Under the pieces are notes generated by a model. The model was not told where the DNA came from and made no database searches. It saw nothing but the letters and a program-made list of their open reading frames with translations. A program made the position numbers and the translations under genes. Below are positions 45,148 through 53,965 of a DNA stretch of 64,000 nucleotides, one piece after another; the stretch's first letter is position 1; every line of letters begins with the position of its first letter. Source of the stretch: Trichormus variabilis 0441 (GTDB taxonomy: Bacteria; Cyanobacteriota; Cyanobacteriia; Cyanobacteriales; Nostocaceae); contig NZ_CP047242.1 in the NCBI RefSeq assembly GCF_009856605.1, positions 2,920,001 to 2,984,000 of the forward strand, read 5' to 3'.

Positions 45148-46334
45148 TATACCTCCAAGCTTACTTTTATACTCACTTTTAGATTTACTTTATAAATAGC
45201 CTCTAAAGCTTTATTTGTATATTTAACCATCGCTTTTTGATAACCCCGTTCACCAAGTTCTTTGGTGAAATTCGGTTGTTCAATAAGTTGCAATAAGCAA
45301 TTCGCCAATGCTTGAACATCGCCTTCAGGAAAGACTAAGCCAGCATCACCGATGACATAGGGTATTTCGCCGGAATCAGAACCAATCACGGGGACTTGAC
45401 AAGCCATCGCCTCAATTAACACATGACCAAATTGTTCTTTCCACCCCACAGAAGTTAAGGTTTTAAAGTTATAAGTCGTCTCTGAAGGCAGTACCAGAGT
45501 ACTCATTAAATTGATATAGTTGGCGACTTCATCATGAGGGACACTTTCTATAAGAATTACCCTATCTTGAATATGATTTTCTGCTGCAATTTTAATTAAT
45601 TCTTCTTGTAAGGGGCCGCGTCCTAATAATAGTAACTTCCAAGTTTTATCTAGAGGTAACTTAGTTAATGCTTGCAAAAGTGTAAGCAAACCCTTTTCTG
45701 GCACAAATCGCCCCACGAAGCCAATCACAAATTCATCAGATTTGATGCCTAACTTAGCCGCCAATTCTGGTTGTGCTTGAGGTGTAAATAAAGTTTCATC
45801 TACACCCAATTGGGGCATAACTTTAATTTTCCCTTGATATCCCCGTTGTCGTAAAACCTCAGCGCCGTCTTGATTACCAGAAATAATACCGTGGCTATTA
45901 TTAAGGTTATATTTCTCTAATAAAGCAATTGGTAATTTTAATTCGTAAGGTAAATTCCACCAAGTAAAGAATATATTTTTTGCCTTCAGATTTAATAATT
46001 GATTCAAGGCAATCATTTGAGCGTATGCAAGACCCCTAGAACCTTGTTCTACCTGAATTACTTGGGGGCGAAACTCACGCAATAAAGATACTAAATCAGC
46101 CCCAAAAGTTAGTAACCCTTGATGATTTTGACTAAAGTTAGAAACCGGAACTATCTTAAAAGCACCTTCATCACGGTACTGGGTTTCAATAATTTTATTT
46201 TGAACACCACCGGGTTTCCAAGTTTTAGGAACGACAACTGTAACTTCAATCCCCGGTTCTAATTGAGATAAAGCTCTTAGTTTTTGACAGTTGAGGTCTA
46301 CAATATAAGTGTGACTGGCAACTAAAATTTTCAT
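45147..46334 (-). CDS. GT4-family glycosyltransferase
   Basis: 395 residues. GT-B protein with VGRFVPEKGLLTLLQAL and EQFGHVLIEAMACQVPVIG in the C-terminal lobe. The stop (TAG at 45147-45149) is created by the IS insertion; removing the IS and one TA gives TAA at the same codon, so the protein length is unchanged. It is preceded by the same heptamer array that precedes the gene at 43002-44174. The role is exopolysaccharide assembly, with acceptor unknown. Confidence 0.87.
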   Translation of the reverse strand: MKILVASHTYIVDLNCQKLRALSQLEPGIEVTVVVPKTWKPGGVQNKIIETQYRDEGAFKIVPVSNFSQNHQGLLTFGADLVSLLREFRPQVIQVEQGSRGLAYAQMIALNQLLNLKAKNIFFTWWNLPYELKLPIALLEKYNLNNSHGIISGNQDGAEVLRQRGYQGKIKVMPQLGVDETLFTPQAQPELAAKLGIKSDEFVIGFVGRFVPEKGLLTLLQALTKLPLDKTWKLLLLGRGPLQEELIKIAAENHIQDRVILIESVPHDEVANYINLMSTLVLPSETTYNFKTLTSVGWKEQFGHVLIEAMACQVPVIGSDSGEIPYVIGDAGLVFPEGDVQALANCLLQLIEQPNFTKELGERGYQKAMVKYTNKALEAIYKVNLKVSIKVSLEV

Positions 46335-46335
46335 A

Positions 46336-46436
46336 AGTATTTGTTAGTTGTTAGTTGTCAGTTGTCAGTTGTCAGTTGTCATTTGCTAATGACCAATGAC
46401 CAATGACTAATGACTAATGACTAATGATCATTGACT
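46336..46436. repeat. STRR array between two glycosyltransferase genes
   Basis: TTAGTTG/TCAGTTG units followed by AATGACY/TAATGAC units. It touches the start of one gene and codes the final residues of the other. Confidence 0.87.
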
Positions 46437-47416
46437 ACTGATTGTTTATCCAGATGGCTGTAAATTTGACCATCATTCCAACTTGACTGGATGACACTTC
46501 CTAACGCTCTGAAAAAACCTAAGATATAGAATATGCCACGGGTAACGATTTTGACGGGAGAACCGCTTTTGTGACAAGGGGGACGACCAAGGACGTGACA
46601 ATCAAATAAACGGGCGTATAGGCGTAAAGCTTGGCTAAAATTGAGATTTTTCAACCCTAAGAGGAAATGATTGTGGTAGAAAGTGAATTGATATTGGAGC
46701 GATCGCATACTAATATCATGACAACCCCCCGTTTCTTCACCTAAGTGGATTAAATCTGCCTCTGGGTCATACCAAATTTTATACCCTGTCTGCCGCAACC
46801 TTAAACAAAAATCTGACTCTTCACGGACTGCACTACCGCGAAATCTTTCATCAAACCTGAGTCCATACTTAGTAAAAATCTCTCGACGAAAAGACATATT
46901 ACAACCCCTAGCGGTTAATACTTGCTGGGGTTTGACCGTATGCACCAAGTCGATATGATACCAAGCTACTCCTGGGTCCATCGCTTCAGGTGGGAGATAT
47001 TCAATCTCCAAATTTCCCCCAGAATCACCTAATTTCATTCTGTCAAATACCCTACCTGCTACAGCTCCTACATCGGGATTTTGTATGTAGTTTTTTGCAT
47101 GGGCTGCTAAAAATCCGGGCTTTAATTTGACATCATCATCAATAAATAAAACTATCTCTCCAGAGGCTCGCCGTATCGCATAATTACGTGCGCCTGGTAA
47201 ACTAGCCCAATCTAAGCGAAACCACTTAACTTTACCTGCTGCGGCTACCTCTTCTAAGTAAGTTTCAATTTCTGGCTTGTGTTTTGGCGACTGGTCTACT
47301 ACCAAAACTTCATAATTGGGATAATCCTGATTTAAGACATCGACAATGCTATCTCTGAGGATTTCCTCTCGCCCGTAGGTTGGTATGACTACACTAATCA
47401 AAGGCAAATTACTCAT
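46421..47416 (-). CDS. GT2-family glycosyltransferase
   Basis: 331 residues. GT-A fold with SVVIPTYGREEIL, VLVVDQSP and the metal-binding VLFIDDDVKLK. Later AVREESDFCLRLRQTG is the catalytic-base segment of GT2 enzymes. The last six residues (SVVNDH) and the stop are encoded by the heptamer array, so the natural C-terminus has been altered there. It is part of the exopolysaccharide block upstream of the polymerase. Confidence 0.87.
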   Translation of the reverse strand: MSNLPLISVVIPTYGREEILRDSIVDVLNQDYPNYEVLVVDQSPKHKPEIETYLEEVAAAGKVKWFRLDWASLPGARNYAIRRASGEIVLFIDDDVKLKPGFLAAHAKNYIQNPDVGAVAGRVFDRMKLGDSGGNLEIEYLPPEAMDPGVAWYHIDLVHTVKPQQVLTARGCNMSFRREIFTKYGLRFDERFRGSAVREESDFCLRLRQTGYKIWYDPEADLIHLGEETGGCHDISMRSLQYQFTFYHNHFLLGLKNLNFSQALRLYARLFDCHVLGRPPCHKSGSPVKIVTRGIFYILGFFRALGSVIQSSWNDGQIYSHLDKQSVVNDH

Positions 47417-47508
47417 AACGACTTTCTACTTAGTTTAAATTTGTTGGCTGAGAGAATAGTCTGCCATAAACAACATTGTCATATTTGTTGCTCATATACT
47501 GAGAGTTT

Positions 47509-47656
47509 ATACCAATTTAATGTGAAGTTGCACATATTTCGATCCCCCTAAATCCCCCTTAAAAAGGGGGACTTTGATATGTGTTTTTCCGGTTCCCCCC
47601 TTTTGAAGGGGGCTAGGGGGGATCTGATTCTATGCAGCTTCATAAAAAATTAGTAT
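47509..47656. mobile_element. MITE-like element with ATACYAATTT ends
   Basis: The ends ATACCAATTT...GAAGTTGCA and TGCAGCTTC...AAATTAGTAT are imperfect inverted repeats. The interior holds a long palindrome built on GATCCCCCTAAATCCCCC and GGGGGCTAGGGGGGATC. No ORF. It lies between GT2 and polymerase genes. Confidence 0.78.
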
Positions 47657-47660
47657 TAGT

Positions 47661-49322
47661 CTATAAAAGTTTTAATTGTGGACGCTTTTTCTTGTTCTTT
47701 TGTTTAGGGTCAGCATTTTCCTTTTCCTGTTTGTCTATGACTGGCAATTTAAACAATATACCGGCGAAAAACCAGTAATATACAGCTACCGGGTCAACGT
47801 CTAAAGGATAGTAGTAAGTGTTATAGCTAATAAACAATATAAACACCCACATAGCAGCCGCGTAAGTACGTAAATTACGGTCTTTGATTGAGCGATAGGC
47901 TTTGTGACCAGCAATTGTTATGGCAGTCACTAATGCTAAGAAACCAAATGTTCCCGCGAAACCCACTTCGTACAGGAGTTTAGGGTAATAAGTCTCAATC
48001 AACCTAGTTGAACCCAAGGTACGAGCCGAGTTAGTAGCTCGACCCAGACCATTACCTAGAGGATTACTTGTACTTCTCAAGGTGTCTTCAAATTGCTGGA
48101 CAATAAATTCTTGAGGCGGTGATGCTTCCCAACGACTGGCCAAACTATTGAAGCGTTCTTCTACAACCGCCGGGTTACTAGCCATAGCGATCGCCAACAT
48201 AGCCGCTAGACCTGCACCGATAGGAATAAAGCGTTTCAGGTTGCGGATTTGACCTGTAAGTAAGAGCAGAATGACAAAACAGACGGGTACTAACGTCAAG
48301 GCAATTCTTTGTCCAGAGACAACCGCATTGATAAATACAGTCGCCATAGAACCTAAACTAATGAACCGCCAAATGATGGAAGGATCAGAAAAACCTGTGG
48401 CGAAAGCCAGAAAAGTACTAGAAATTAAAAACCAGGCCCACTGCCAAGGAGCTACAAAGGTTCCAGGCAATCTAATCATGCCTTGGCTGGGACTGTATAC
48501 TAAAGAACCACCAATATAACAACGTGCTTCTAGTGTTGCTCTGAATAAATCATTTCCTGTAGCATATCTAGTACCTTCACATATGCCAGTTAGCAACAAT
48601 AAATACTGTAGAATACCTAGTGTACCACATATCAAAATCAGACTAACTTGTAGGCGCGATATTAATAAAAAGTCCTTTTTATCCTTCATTAAGTAATAAA
48701 CACAACCCATCAGAGGTAAATAACCTAAAAGCACTTTTATCCCCAAAATACCCATACCTAAAGGTATTTCATTGCTGGCTTGTTTGAATGGGCCAAGGTC
48801 AGGAGGGTTGAATTGTTGTGCGCCATTAACAAAAATTAGTGTCAAAAGACACGTACCCAGTAGAACAAATAGGGGTATTCTAATTGCCGGGGGAACGATT
48901 AAAGGTAATTTTTGCTTACGGCAAGCTTGCCAAATTGCGATTAGGGCTGGAAAGTAGAACGCATCTTTTGCTAATTGCAGAATTGGGCTGTTACCAATGT
49001 AGTAAGTGATAGTACCACCAGCAGGTACGTATATTAAGAACGCGATAAGTCCCATACGAGGGTATTTGTAGCAAAGGGACATGATAATAATCCCTAAGAC
49101 AAGGGGAACAGCTGTCTTAATCCCGGCTACTAAAAATACCGCCAGCCCGACAAAAAGGCTCACAAAGGTAACAGTACTCACTATGCTAATGAGTTCTTTT
49201 CGTGCCTGGGCTACTTTGCGTTTTTGGGCTAGTCGTTCTTTGATACTCAGGCTGGGAGTTTCTGCCTGTGAATCTTTTGCCGACTTTTTAAAACCCTTGG
49301 TTTTTGATTTTAATACTGTCAT
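47661..49322 (-). CDS. O-antigen ligase/polymerase-type membrane protein
   Basis: 553 residues with about 10-12 membrane helices (first at about 46-85, last at about 500-530) and a large loop around residues 390-440 with NPLGNGLGRATNSAR, characteristic of the Wzy/WaaL superfamily. Charged basic tails are present at both ends, including KQKNKKKRPQLKLL. It polymerises or ligates lipid-linked glycan units at the outer face of the inner membrane. It groups with the surrounding glycosyltransferases. Confidence 0.85.
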   Translation of the reverse strand: MTVLKSKTKGFKKSAKDSQAETPSLSIKERLAQKRKVAQARKELISIVSTVTFVSLFVGLAVFLVAGIKTAVPLVLGIIIMSLCYKYPRMGLIAFLIYVPAGGTITYYIGNSPILQLAKDAFYFPALIAIWQACRKQKLPLIVPPAIRIPLFVLLGTCLLTLIFVNGAQQFNPPDLGPFKQASNEIPLGMGILGIKVLLGYLPLMGCVYYLMKDKKDFLLISRLQVSLILICGTLGILQYLLLLTGICEGTRYATGNDLFRATLEARCYIGGSLVYSPSQGMIRLPGTFVAPWQWAWFLISSTFLAFATGFSDPSIIWRFISLGSMATVFINAVVSGQRIALTLVPVCFVILLLLTGQIRNLKRFIPIGAGLAAMLAIAMASNPAVVEERFNSLASRWEASPPQEFIVQQFEDTLRSTSNPLGNGLGRATNSARTLGSTRLIETYYPKLLYEVGFAGTFGFLALVTAITIAGHKAYRSIKDRNLRTYAAAMWVFILFISYNTYYYPLDVDPVAVYYWFFAGILFKLPVIDKQEKENADPKQKNKKKRPQLKLL

Positions 49323-49487
49323 AGGGGCATTTTATTCCATCGCCTAGACTTTATCATTTTGTGCAATTGCGCTGAGAGGGATGGCGGAAGTCATTGCTAG
49401 CAAACTGACTCGCCATTTAACTACTAAACCATTGATACAATTTCCCTTTTTTAATAAGTGAAGATTTTTAAAAATAACTTGATGAAT

Positions 49488-50828
49488 TTATGAAAACTTT
49501 AATACTTTACTTTTGCCAGGATTCATTAACCCGTAGGGGTCAACAATTTCTTTAAATTTTAATTGCTCAGGGTCAATAACTTTCCTGCCGCCGTCTTCAA
49601 TAATATATGTGTGGGGATTGGCAATAAATACGCCTTTAGCTTCGTGGTAGCGGATAATTTCATTCAAGCGTTCTTCTGTGGAGTAGCGCACAAGTTGCAA
49701 AGCCGCAGGTACTACCATACCATTGACGCGAATAAATTCTAAATGAACCATCACTTCATCACCAAAGTAATGATATAAATCCGCGACTAATTCCAAGCCT
49801 TTATCCGCAGGAATAATGCTTTGTAAATATGTAAGGGAAGTATCTACATTTCGGGCGTGTAAAGTAGTGTGGTTCCAGGTAAATTCAGCTAGATTTAATC
49901 CCTTACCTGCTTCCTGGGCTGGTTTTTGGTAGGTGATTTGTCCACCATATTGCTGCACTAACCCAGGTAATGATTCTAAGCTGGGTTCGGCAACTATCAA
50001 AAAAGCTGGGTGAGTATCTTTAGGGATGTATGGCTGTAGCGGTTGGAAGTATTGAGGAATTGGTGATGCAAAGATAGTTACTAGCTTTTTAATCATGCCA
50101 TCGGCATTAGCTAAAGCTTGTCCAAACTTAGCGGCTGTGATGAAGTCGTCGAAGGTGACAATTACTTCAGCCCAAGGATAGGCAGGCCCCAGAGGAATTT
50201 CTACTTGTGTGATAATGCCGTTAATTCCCCAAGCATGGTTTACCTTCTGCACATCGTCGCCACGTAACTCAATGACACGGGGTTCTGTTTCTAAGGTGAC
50301 AACTCGCAATCCTATAAGATTACCGCGATCGCCTAATAAACCATATTGCACTGAACCAATACCACCGCTACCACCTGCAATAAATCCCCCAATTGTGGCT
50401 GTACGATAGGTAGAAGGTGCCATCCGCATTTCCCAGCCCATTTCTCGTGCTTTTTTATCTAAGGCTGCTAATTTCACCCCAGCTTCTACCCTCGCCACAC
50501 CTGGTTTTACCCACAGGATTTCTTGTAATTTCGTCGTATCTAAAATGACACCTCCATGCAGGGGTACGCACTGCCCATAGTTGCCAGTTCCCGCGCCTCT
50601 GACAGTTACAGGTACGCGATGTTCTGCACAAATAGCAGCAACTTTGATGACTTCTTGTTCATTGGCGGGACGGACTACAATATCACCAACTTTGCCTGCT
50701 AGTTTCGGGACAAGTACTGGGCTAAAAGTGTGGTAGTCCTGGGATAATTTTGCTACTTGGTTTGGTTCAGTGATAGTTTCAATGCTTTCTAGGGAGTTAA
50801 TGAGGACATCTAAGTTTTTGATCGTCAT
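49488..50828 (-). CDS. FAD-linked oxidase (GlcD/FAD_binding_4 type)
   Basis: About 446 residues from the ATG at 50828 (MTIKNLDVL). The frame continues to 51008 but that part is encoded by a dispersed repeat. The FAD domain has DIVVRPANEQEVI, VTVRGAGTGNYGQ and GGFIAGGSGGIGS. The C-terminal lobe is of the 2-hydroxyacid dehydrogenase type. Substrate unknown. It is on the same strand as the flv genes but separated by about 470 bases of repeats. Confidence 0.83.
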   Translation of the reverse strand: MTIKNLDVLINSLESIETITEPNQVAKLSQDYHTFSPVLVPKLAGKVGDIVVRPANEQEVIKVAAICAEHRVPVTVRGAGTGNYGQCVPLHGGVILDTTKLQEILWVKPGVARVEAGVKLAALDKKAREMGWEMRMAPSTYRTATIGGFIAGGSGGIGSVQYGLLGDRGNLIGLRVVTLETEPRVIELRGDDVQKVNHAWGINGIITQVEIPLGPAYPWAEVIVTFDDFITAAKFGQALANADGMIKKLVTIFASPIPQYFQPLQPYIPKDTHPAFLIVAEPSLESLPGLVQQYGGQITYQKPAQEAGKGLNLAEFTWNHTTLHARNVDTSLTYLQSIIPADKGLELVADLYHYFGDEVMVHLEFIRVNGMVVPAALQLVRYSTEERLNEIIRYHEAKGVFIANPHTYIIEDGGRKVIDPEQLKFKEIVDPYGLMNPGKSKVLKFS

Positions 50829-50842
50829 CGGTTTAGATCCTT

Positions 50843-50965
50843 TTTTTAACGCAGAGTGACGCAAAGGTTGGCGCGGCGAAAAGTTCTGTTCGCGTAGCGT
50901 CTCCGTCAGGAGAAGGAGGGTTTCCCTCCGTAGAAAACTTTTCAAGACAGAGGGGCGCGGAGAGT
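50843..50965. repeat. Composite dispersed cyanobacterial repeat
   Basis: Contains ACGCAGAGTGACGCAAAGG, GCGTAGCGTCTCCGTCAGG and GGAGGGTTTCCCTCC modules, all typical of dispersed Nostoc/Anabaena repeats. It occupies the start-proximal part of the 50829-51298 gap. Confidence 0.7.
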
Positions 50966-51054
50966 TATGACTTGGCGTGCTTGTGCGTTGGAAAATTTTA
51001 ATTCCCATTTGTCACAGTACTATCATGCCACTTACTTAATATAAAAACTTACGT

Positions 51055-51092
51055 AGCCTAACGCACCTTGTTATGTGGCGGTGCGTTAGGCT
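51055..51092. repeat. Perfect 13-bp hairpin
   Basis: AGCCTAACGCACC (51055-51067) and GGTGCGTTAGGCT (51080-51092) form a strong stem with a 12-base loop. It could terminate the flv transcript, or be a small MITE; the T run after it is weak. Confidence 0.7.
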
Positions 51093-51149
51093 CTTAAAAT
51101 ATAATTCTGTTGTAAGACCTTTCAGACAAAATTTTTTTGTTCAATAATC

Positions 51150-51296
51150 TTAGGACTTACGTATGAAAACGAAAGATCAAGGGTTTGGAGAAGGGTATAG
51201 GGGTATAGGGGTATAAATGCTGGAAACCCTTACACCTTCACACCCTTACACCCTTACACCCGGTCTCAACAGAAAAGTTGGGTGCGTAAGTCCTAA
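51150..51296. mobile_element. MITE-like element with 12-bp perfect inverted ends abutting flv2
   Basis: TTAGGACTTACG (51150-51161) and CGTAAGTCCTAA (51285-51296) are perfect complements. Inside is the ATCAAGGGTTTGGA core shared with 22111-22229 and a tandem CCCTTACA/CACCCTTACA array. The element ends two bases from the flv2 stop codon. Confidence 0.88.
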
Positions 51297-51298
51297 TT

Positions 51299-53026
51299 CT
51301 AATGGCTACCTGATTTGCGATGTTCAACGGCGGTTACACCATCATTGGCTAACACTTCTCCTTTATCTACCACAGCATAAATTAACAGCCTGTCACCGCA
51401 TTCAAGTTGATTTGTGACGGTACATTCCAGGTACGCTAGTGCTTCAGTGAGAATTAAACAACCATTATCAGCTGTTTTGGTTTCTAGGTTAGCAAAGGGA
51501 TTATCGCCTAATGTACTTTGACGGGAAAAATAGCGTCGGACATTTCTGCCTTCTTTGAGGATATTCAAGACAAATTGATCACCAATATGACTCATTAAAT
51601 CTGCGTTTTGCTCTTGAGCGATCGCCATCATAATTCCTGGCGGGTTAAATGTTGCTTGAGATACCCAAGAAGTTAAGATACCTTTGTGGCTTTCTTGGTC
51701 ACGGGTTGTCACTACACATAGTGAACCAATAATTCTGCCTACTGCTTGTTCAGTACGGTCTATTTTGGCTTCGGGAATTACTTGGCGAGGAGTACGTAAT
51801 TTTTTGTTTTTCTTTAAAGTTTGGGCAAAGGTCGCGCCTGCTGCTTGACACTGTTGCAGAATTTCTGGGGTAGGACTAAAGCGGACTCGAATTGTGTCAA
51901 AGCCTAAACGGTAATTGGCATCTTTGAGCTTACTTTCAATTAAATCTATGGCTTCGCCACTCCAACCGTAGGAACCAAACACCCCTGCTAACTTAGTTTT
52001 TGCCGCCGTTGAGAGGACTATACCTAAGGCTGTTTGAATTTGTGTTGGTGCATGACCGCCTAAGGTGGGGGAACCGATAATTATGCCATCACAAGCTTCC
52101 ACAATGCGGGTAATTTCTGCCGTATCTGCAAGTTCACAGTTGACGGATTGGACATTAACATCGTTTTGCACCAAACCTTGAGCGATCGCATTTGCTAAAA
52201 TGCCGGTGTTGCCATAGGCGGAAGTATAAAGCAGCGCCACATTTAAATCTTGCGCCTTCTGTCCTTGACACCATTGACGGTAATCATAAGTAAAACGACT
52301 GAGGCTATAACGCACCACCGGGCCATGACCAGGCGCATAATATCTAGCCCCCAGCATCACTACTTTATCTAAAGCTGCTTCAACCTGTTTGGCTTGGGGT
52401 GCGTGGAGACAGTCGAAGTAATAATGGCGTTCCGCGTCTAATTTTCTCCAGTCTTCATCAAATAAAGTATCTTCGCAGATATGAGCGCCAAAAAATTTGT
52501 CTGTGTAGAGAATTTTAGTGGCTGAGTCGTAAGTAAACAAACCATCCGGCCAACGGGGAGTAGGCGCGGTGACAAATGTGAGTTGATGTCCTTGTCCTAA
52601 GTCGAGAATATCTTCAAAGCGTACCGCTTGAATCCGTGATTCCCATTCAGGAAAAGCCGTTTTCAAGGCGTTAGCCGCAGGACGAGAACAAATTAAAGTA
52701 GCTTGTGGTGCTTTGGAGAGTAATTCTTGTAGGGTCACTCGGCGGTTGGGGTTGACATGACCCAGAATGATGTAATCCAGAGTGGTGAAATCGAGATATT
52801 GGGCTAGTTGTTCTAAGTAAATTGCCGTAAAAGATTCACCAGGCGGGTCAATTAAGGCTTTTTTATCAGCTTGGATAAGATAGGAATTTGCCGTAGTTCC
52901 TCGTTGACGGGAATACTCAACTTCAAATTTTAAACGCTCCCAAGTGCGCGATCGCAAAATCAGCGTATTTTCACCAATATCCGCCACTTGTACATCTCTG
53001 GGACGGCTGGAAGTTGCAATAGTCAT
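51299..53026 (-). CDS. flv2: Flavodiiron protein with non-canonical metal site (Flv2/Flv1 type)
   Basis: About 575 residues from the ATG at 53026, selected by a strong AAAGGAGAA eight bases upstream; a TTG two codons earlier is unlikely. Three domains: beta-lactamase-like (1-260), flavodoxin (about 265-400, ALLYTSAYGNTGILANAI) and a C-terminal flavin reductase domain (430-575). Several diiron ligands are changed: HVNPNRR replaces HxExDH, RWPD replaces HWPD, and DKFFG replaces DVFG. This marks the Flv1/Flv2 half of heterodimers. Because a PsiE-like gene separates it from a canonical partner, I assign Flv2; Flv1 cannot be excluded. Confidence 0.75.
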   Translation of the reverse strand: MTIATSSRPRDVQVADIGENTLILRSRTWERLKFEVEYSRQRGTTANSYLIQADKKALIDPPGESFTAIYLEQLAQYLDFTTLDYIILGHVNPNRRVTLQELLSKAPQATLICSRPAANALKTAFPEWESRIQAVRFEDILDLGQGHQLTFVTAPTPRWPDGLFTYDSATKILYTDKFFGAHICEDTLFDEDWRKLDAERHYYFDCLHAPQAKQVEAALDKVVMLGARYYAPGHGPVVRYSLSRFTYDYRQWCQGQKAQDLNVALLYTSAYGNTGILANAIAQGLVQNDVNVQSVNCELADTAEITRIVEACDGIIIGSPTLGGHAPTQIQTALGIVLSTAAKTKLAGVFGSYGWSGEAIDLIESKLKDANYRLGFDTIRVRFSPTPEILQQCQAAGATFAQTLKKNKKLRTPRQVIPEAKIDRTEQAVGRIIGSLCVVTTRDQESHKGILTSWVSQATFNPPGIMMAIAQEQNADLMSHIGDQFVLNILKEGRNVRRYFSRQSTLGDNPFANLETKTADNGCLILTEALAYLECTVTNQLECGDRLLIYAVVDKGEVLANDGVTAVEHRKSGSH

Positions 53027-53094
53027 ATTCAATTCTCCTTTAAAGATTGGTGGGTTATTAGATACCCGACTTGCTGAAGAAGTCGAGTATCTAG

Positions 53095-53592
53095 CTAATC
53101 TCGTCCGTTTGCCTGCATTTTTTGATAGCGCTTGGCTATTCGTTGTTCTGGGTCAATCCCTTCAAAAGTGGGCGGTAGCCAAACTCGCAAAACCAGCAAT
53201 ATTCCCAAAACTAATAAGAAGGCACAAGTTGCTAAAACTTGACTCCAATTAGTTTCTAATACACCTTTAACAATGACTTCTCGCAAAGCAGAGACAATGG
53301 AAACCTCTACCGCCACGCCTATAGATATGCGTTGTTCTTGGAGGTAGATAATCAGCAGTCGGAATAATTCGACTAAAATCAGCAGAAACAAAATATCGGC
53401 AGTGACAACATGGAAATCTAAAGGTGGAAGCAGGGAAAGGAACATATCCCATACCTGAATAGCCATGAAGCTAAATAAACCGATACATAAGGAAATCACA
53501 ATCACATCTTGAATCAATTCCAAGGTGCGGACAATGCGACCCCGATTGATTTCGTACACGGAAATTGGGCTATCTTCTACAGGTTTGTACAT
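53095..53592 (-). CDS. PsiE-like membrane protein of the flavodiiron operon
   Basis: 165 residues with about four membrane helices (27-47, 62-84, 95-115, 125-150), matching PsiE-type proteins. Position and size match the small membrane protein between flv4 and flv2 (Sll0218 in Synechocystis), which supports photosystem II under high light. The ATG at 53592 directly follows the last base of a heptamer array, so no Shine-Dalgarno precedes it; a GTG 11 codons downstream is an alternative start. It is on the same strand as both flv genes. Confidence 0.8.
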   Translation of the reverse strand: MYKPVEDSPISVYEINRGRIVRTLELIQDVIVISLCIGLFSFMAIQVWDMFLSLLPPLDFHVVTADILFLLILVELFRLLIIYLQEQRISIGVAVEVSIVSALREVIVKGVLETNWSQVLATCAFLLVLGILLVLRVWLPPTFEGIDPEQRIAKRYQKMQANGRD

Positions 53593-53697
53593 GGGATTGG
53601 GGATTGGGGACTGGGGATTGGGGATTGGGGATTGGGGATTGGGGATTGGGGATTGGGGATTGGGGATTGGGGACTGGGGATTGGGGATTGGGGACTG
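53593..53697. repeat. 15-copy GGGATTG/GGGACTG heptamer array
   Basis: Fifteen uninterrupted heptamers: GGGATTG at twelve positions and GGGACTG at positions 3, 12 and 15. The array begins directly at the start codon of the PsiE-like gene. On the plus strand it has strong G-quadruplex potential; the operon transcript carries the C-rich complement. Confidence 0.97.
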
Positions 53698-53756
53698 AGA
53701 ATTTCTACCCCTGTCTCCCCTGCTCTCAATCTCTATTCCCTAGTCCCCTGTGCTTA

Positions 53757-53965
53757 ATTAACGTGAGTTCGATAAATTCGGAAGAACCCCTCTCCATAGC
53801 TTGCTACTCTACGAGAACGCCTTACGGCGAACCCGCAGGGTACCTCCCCCCGACGCGCGGAGAGGCTTAAAACCCTGATTATTTGGTACTCAGTTATAGA
53901 TTTTCAGCCCCTTCCCTTGTAGGGAAGAGGTTGGGTTTAGGTTCCGTCGAATTCACGTTTAATTA
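53757..53965. mobile_element. MITE-like element abutting the flv4 stop codon
   Basis: The ends TTAACGTGAGTTCGA and TCGAATTCACGTTTAA are imperfect inverted repeats. The interior holds ACCCCTCTCC and GCGGAGAGGCTT modules and an ACGAGAACGCCTTACGGCG repeat. The outer end overlaps the flv4 TAA at 53963-53965. With the heptamer array it fills the 53593-53962 gap. Confidence 0.75.

Noticed and set aside
50829-51008. 60-residue N-terminal extension of the FAD oxidase
   Set aside because: It is encoded by a dispersed repeat and lacks family similarity; the ATG at 50828 fits the family start.
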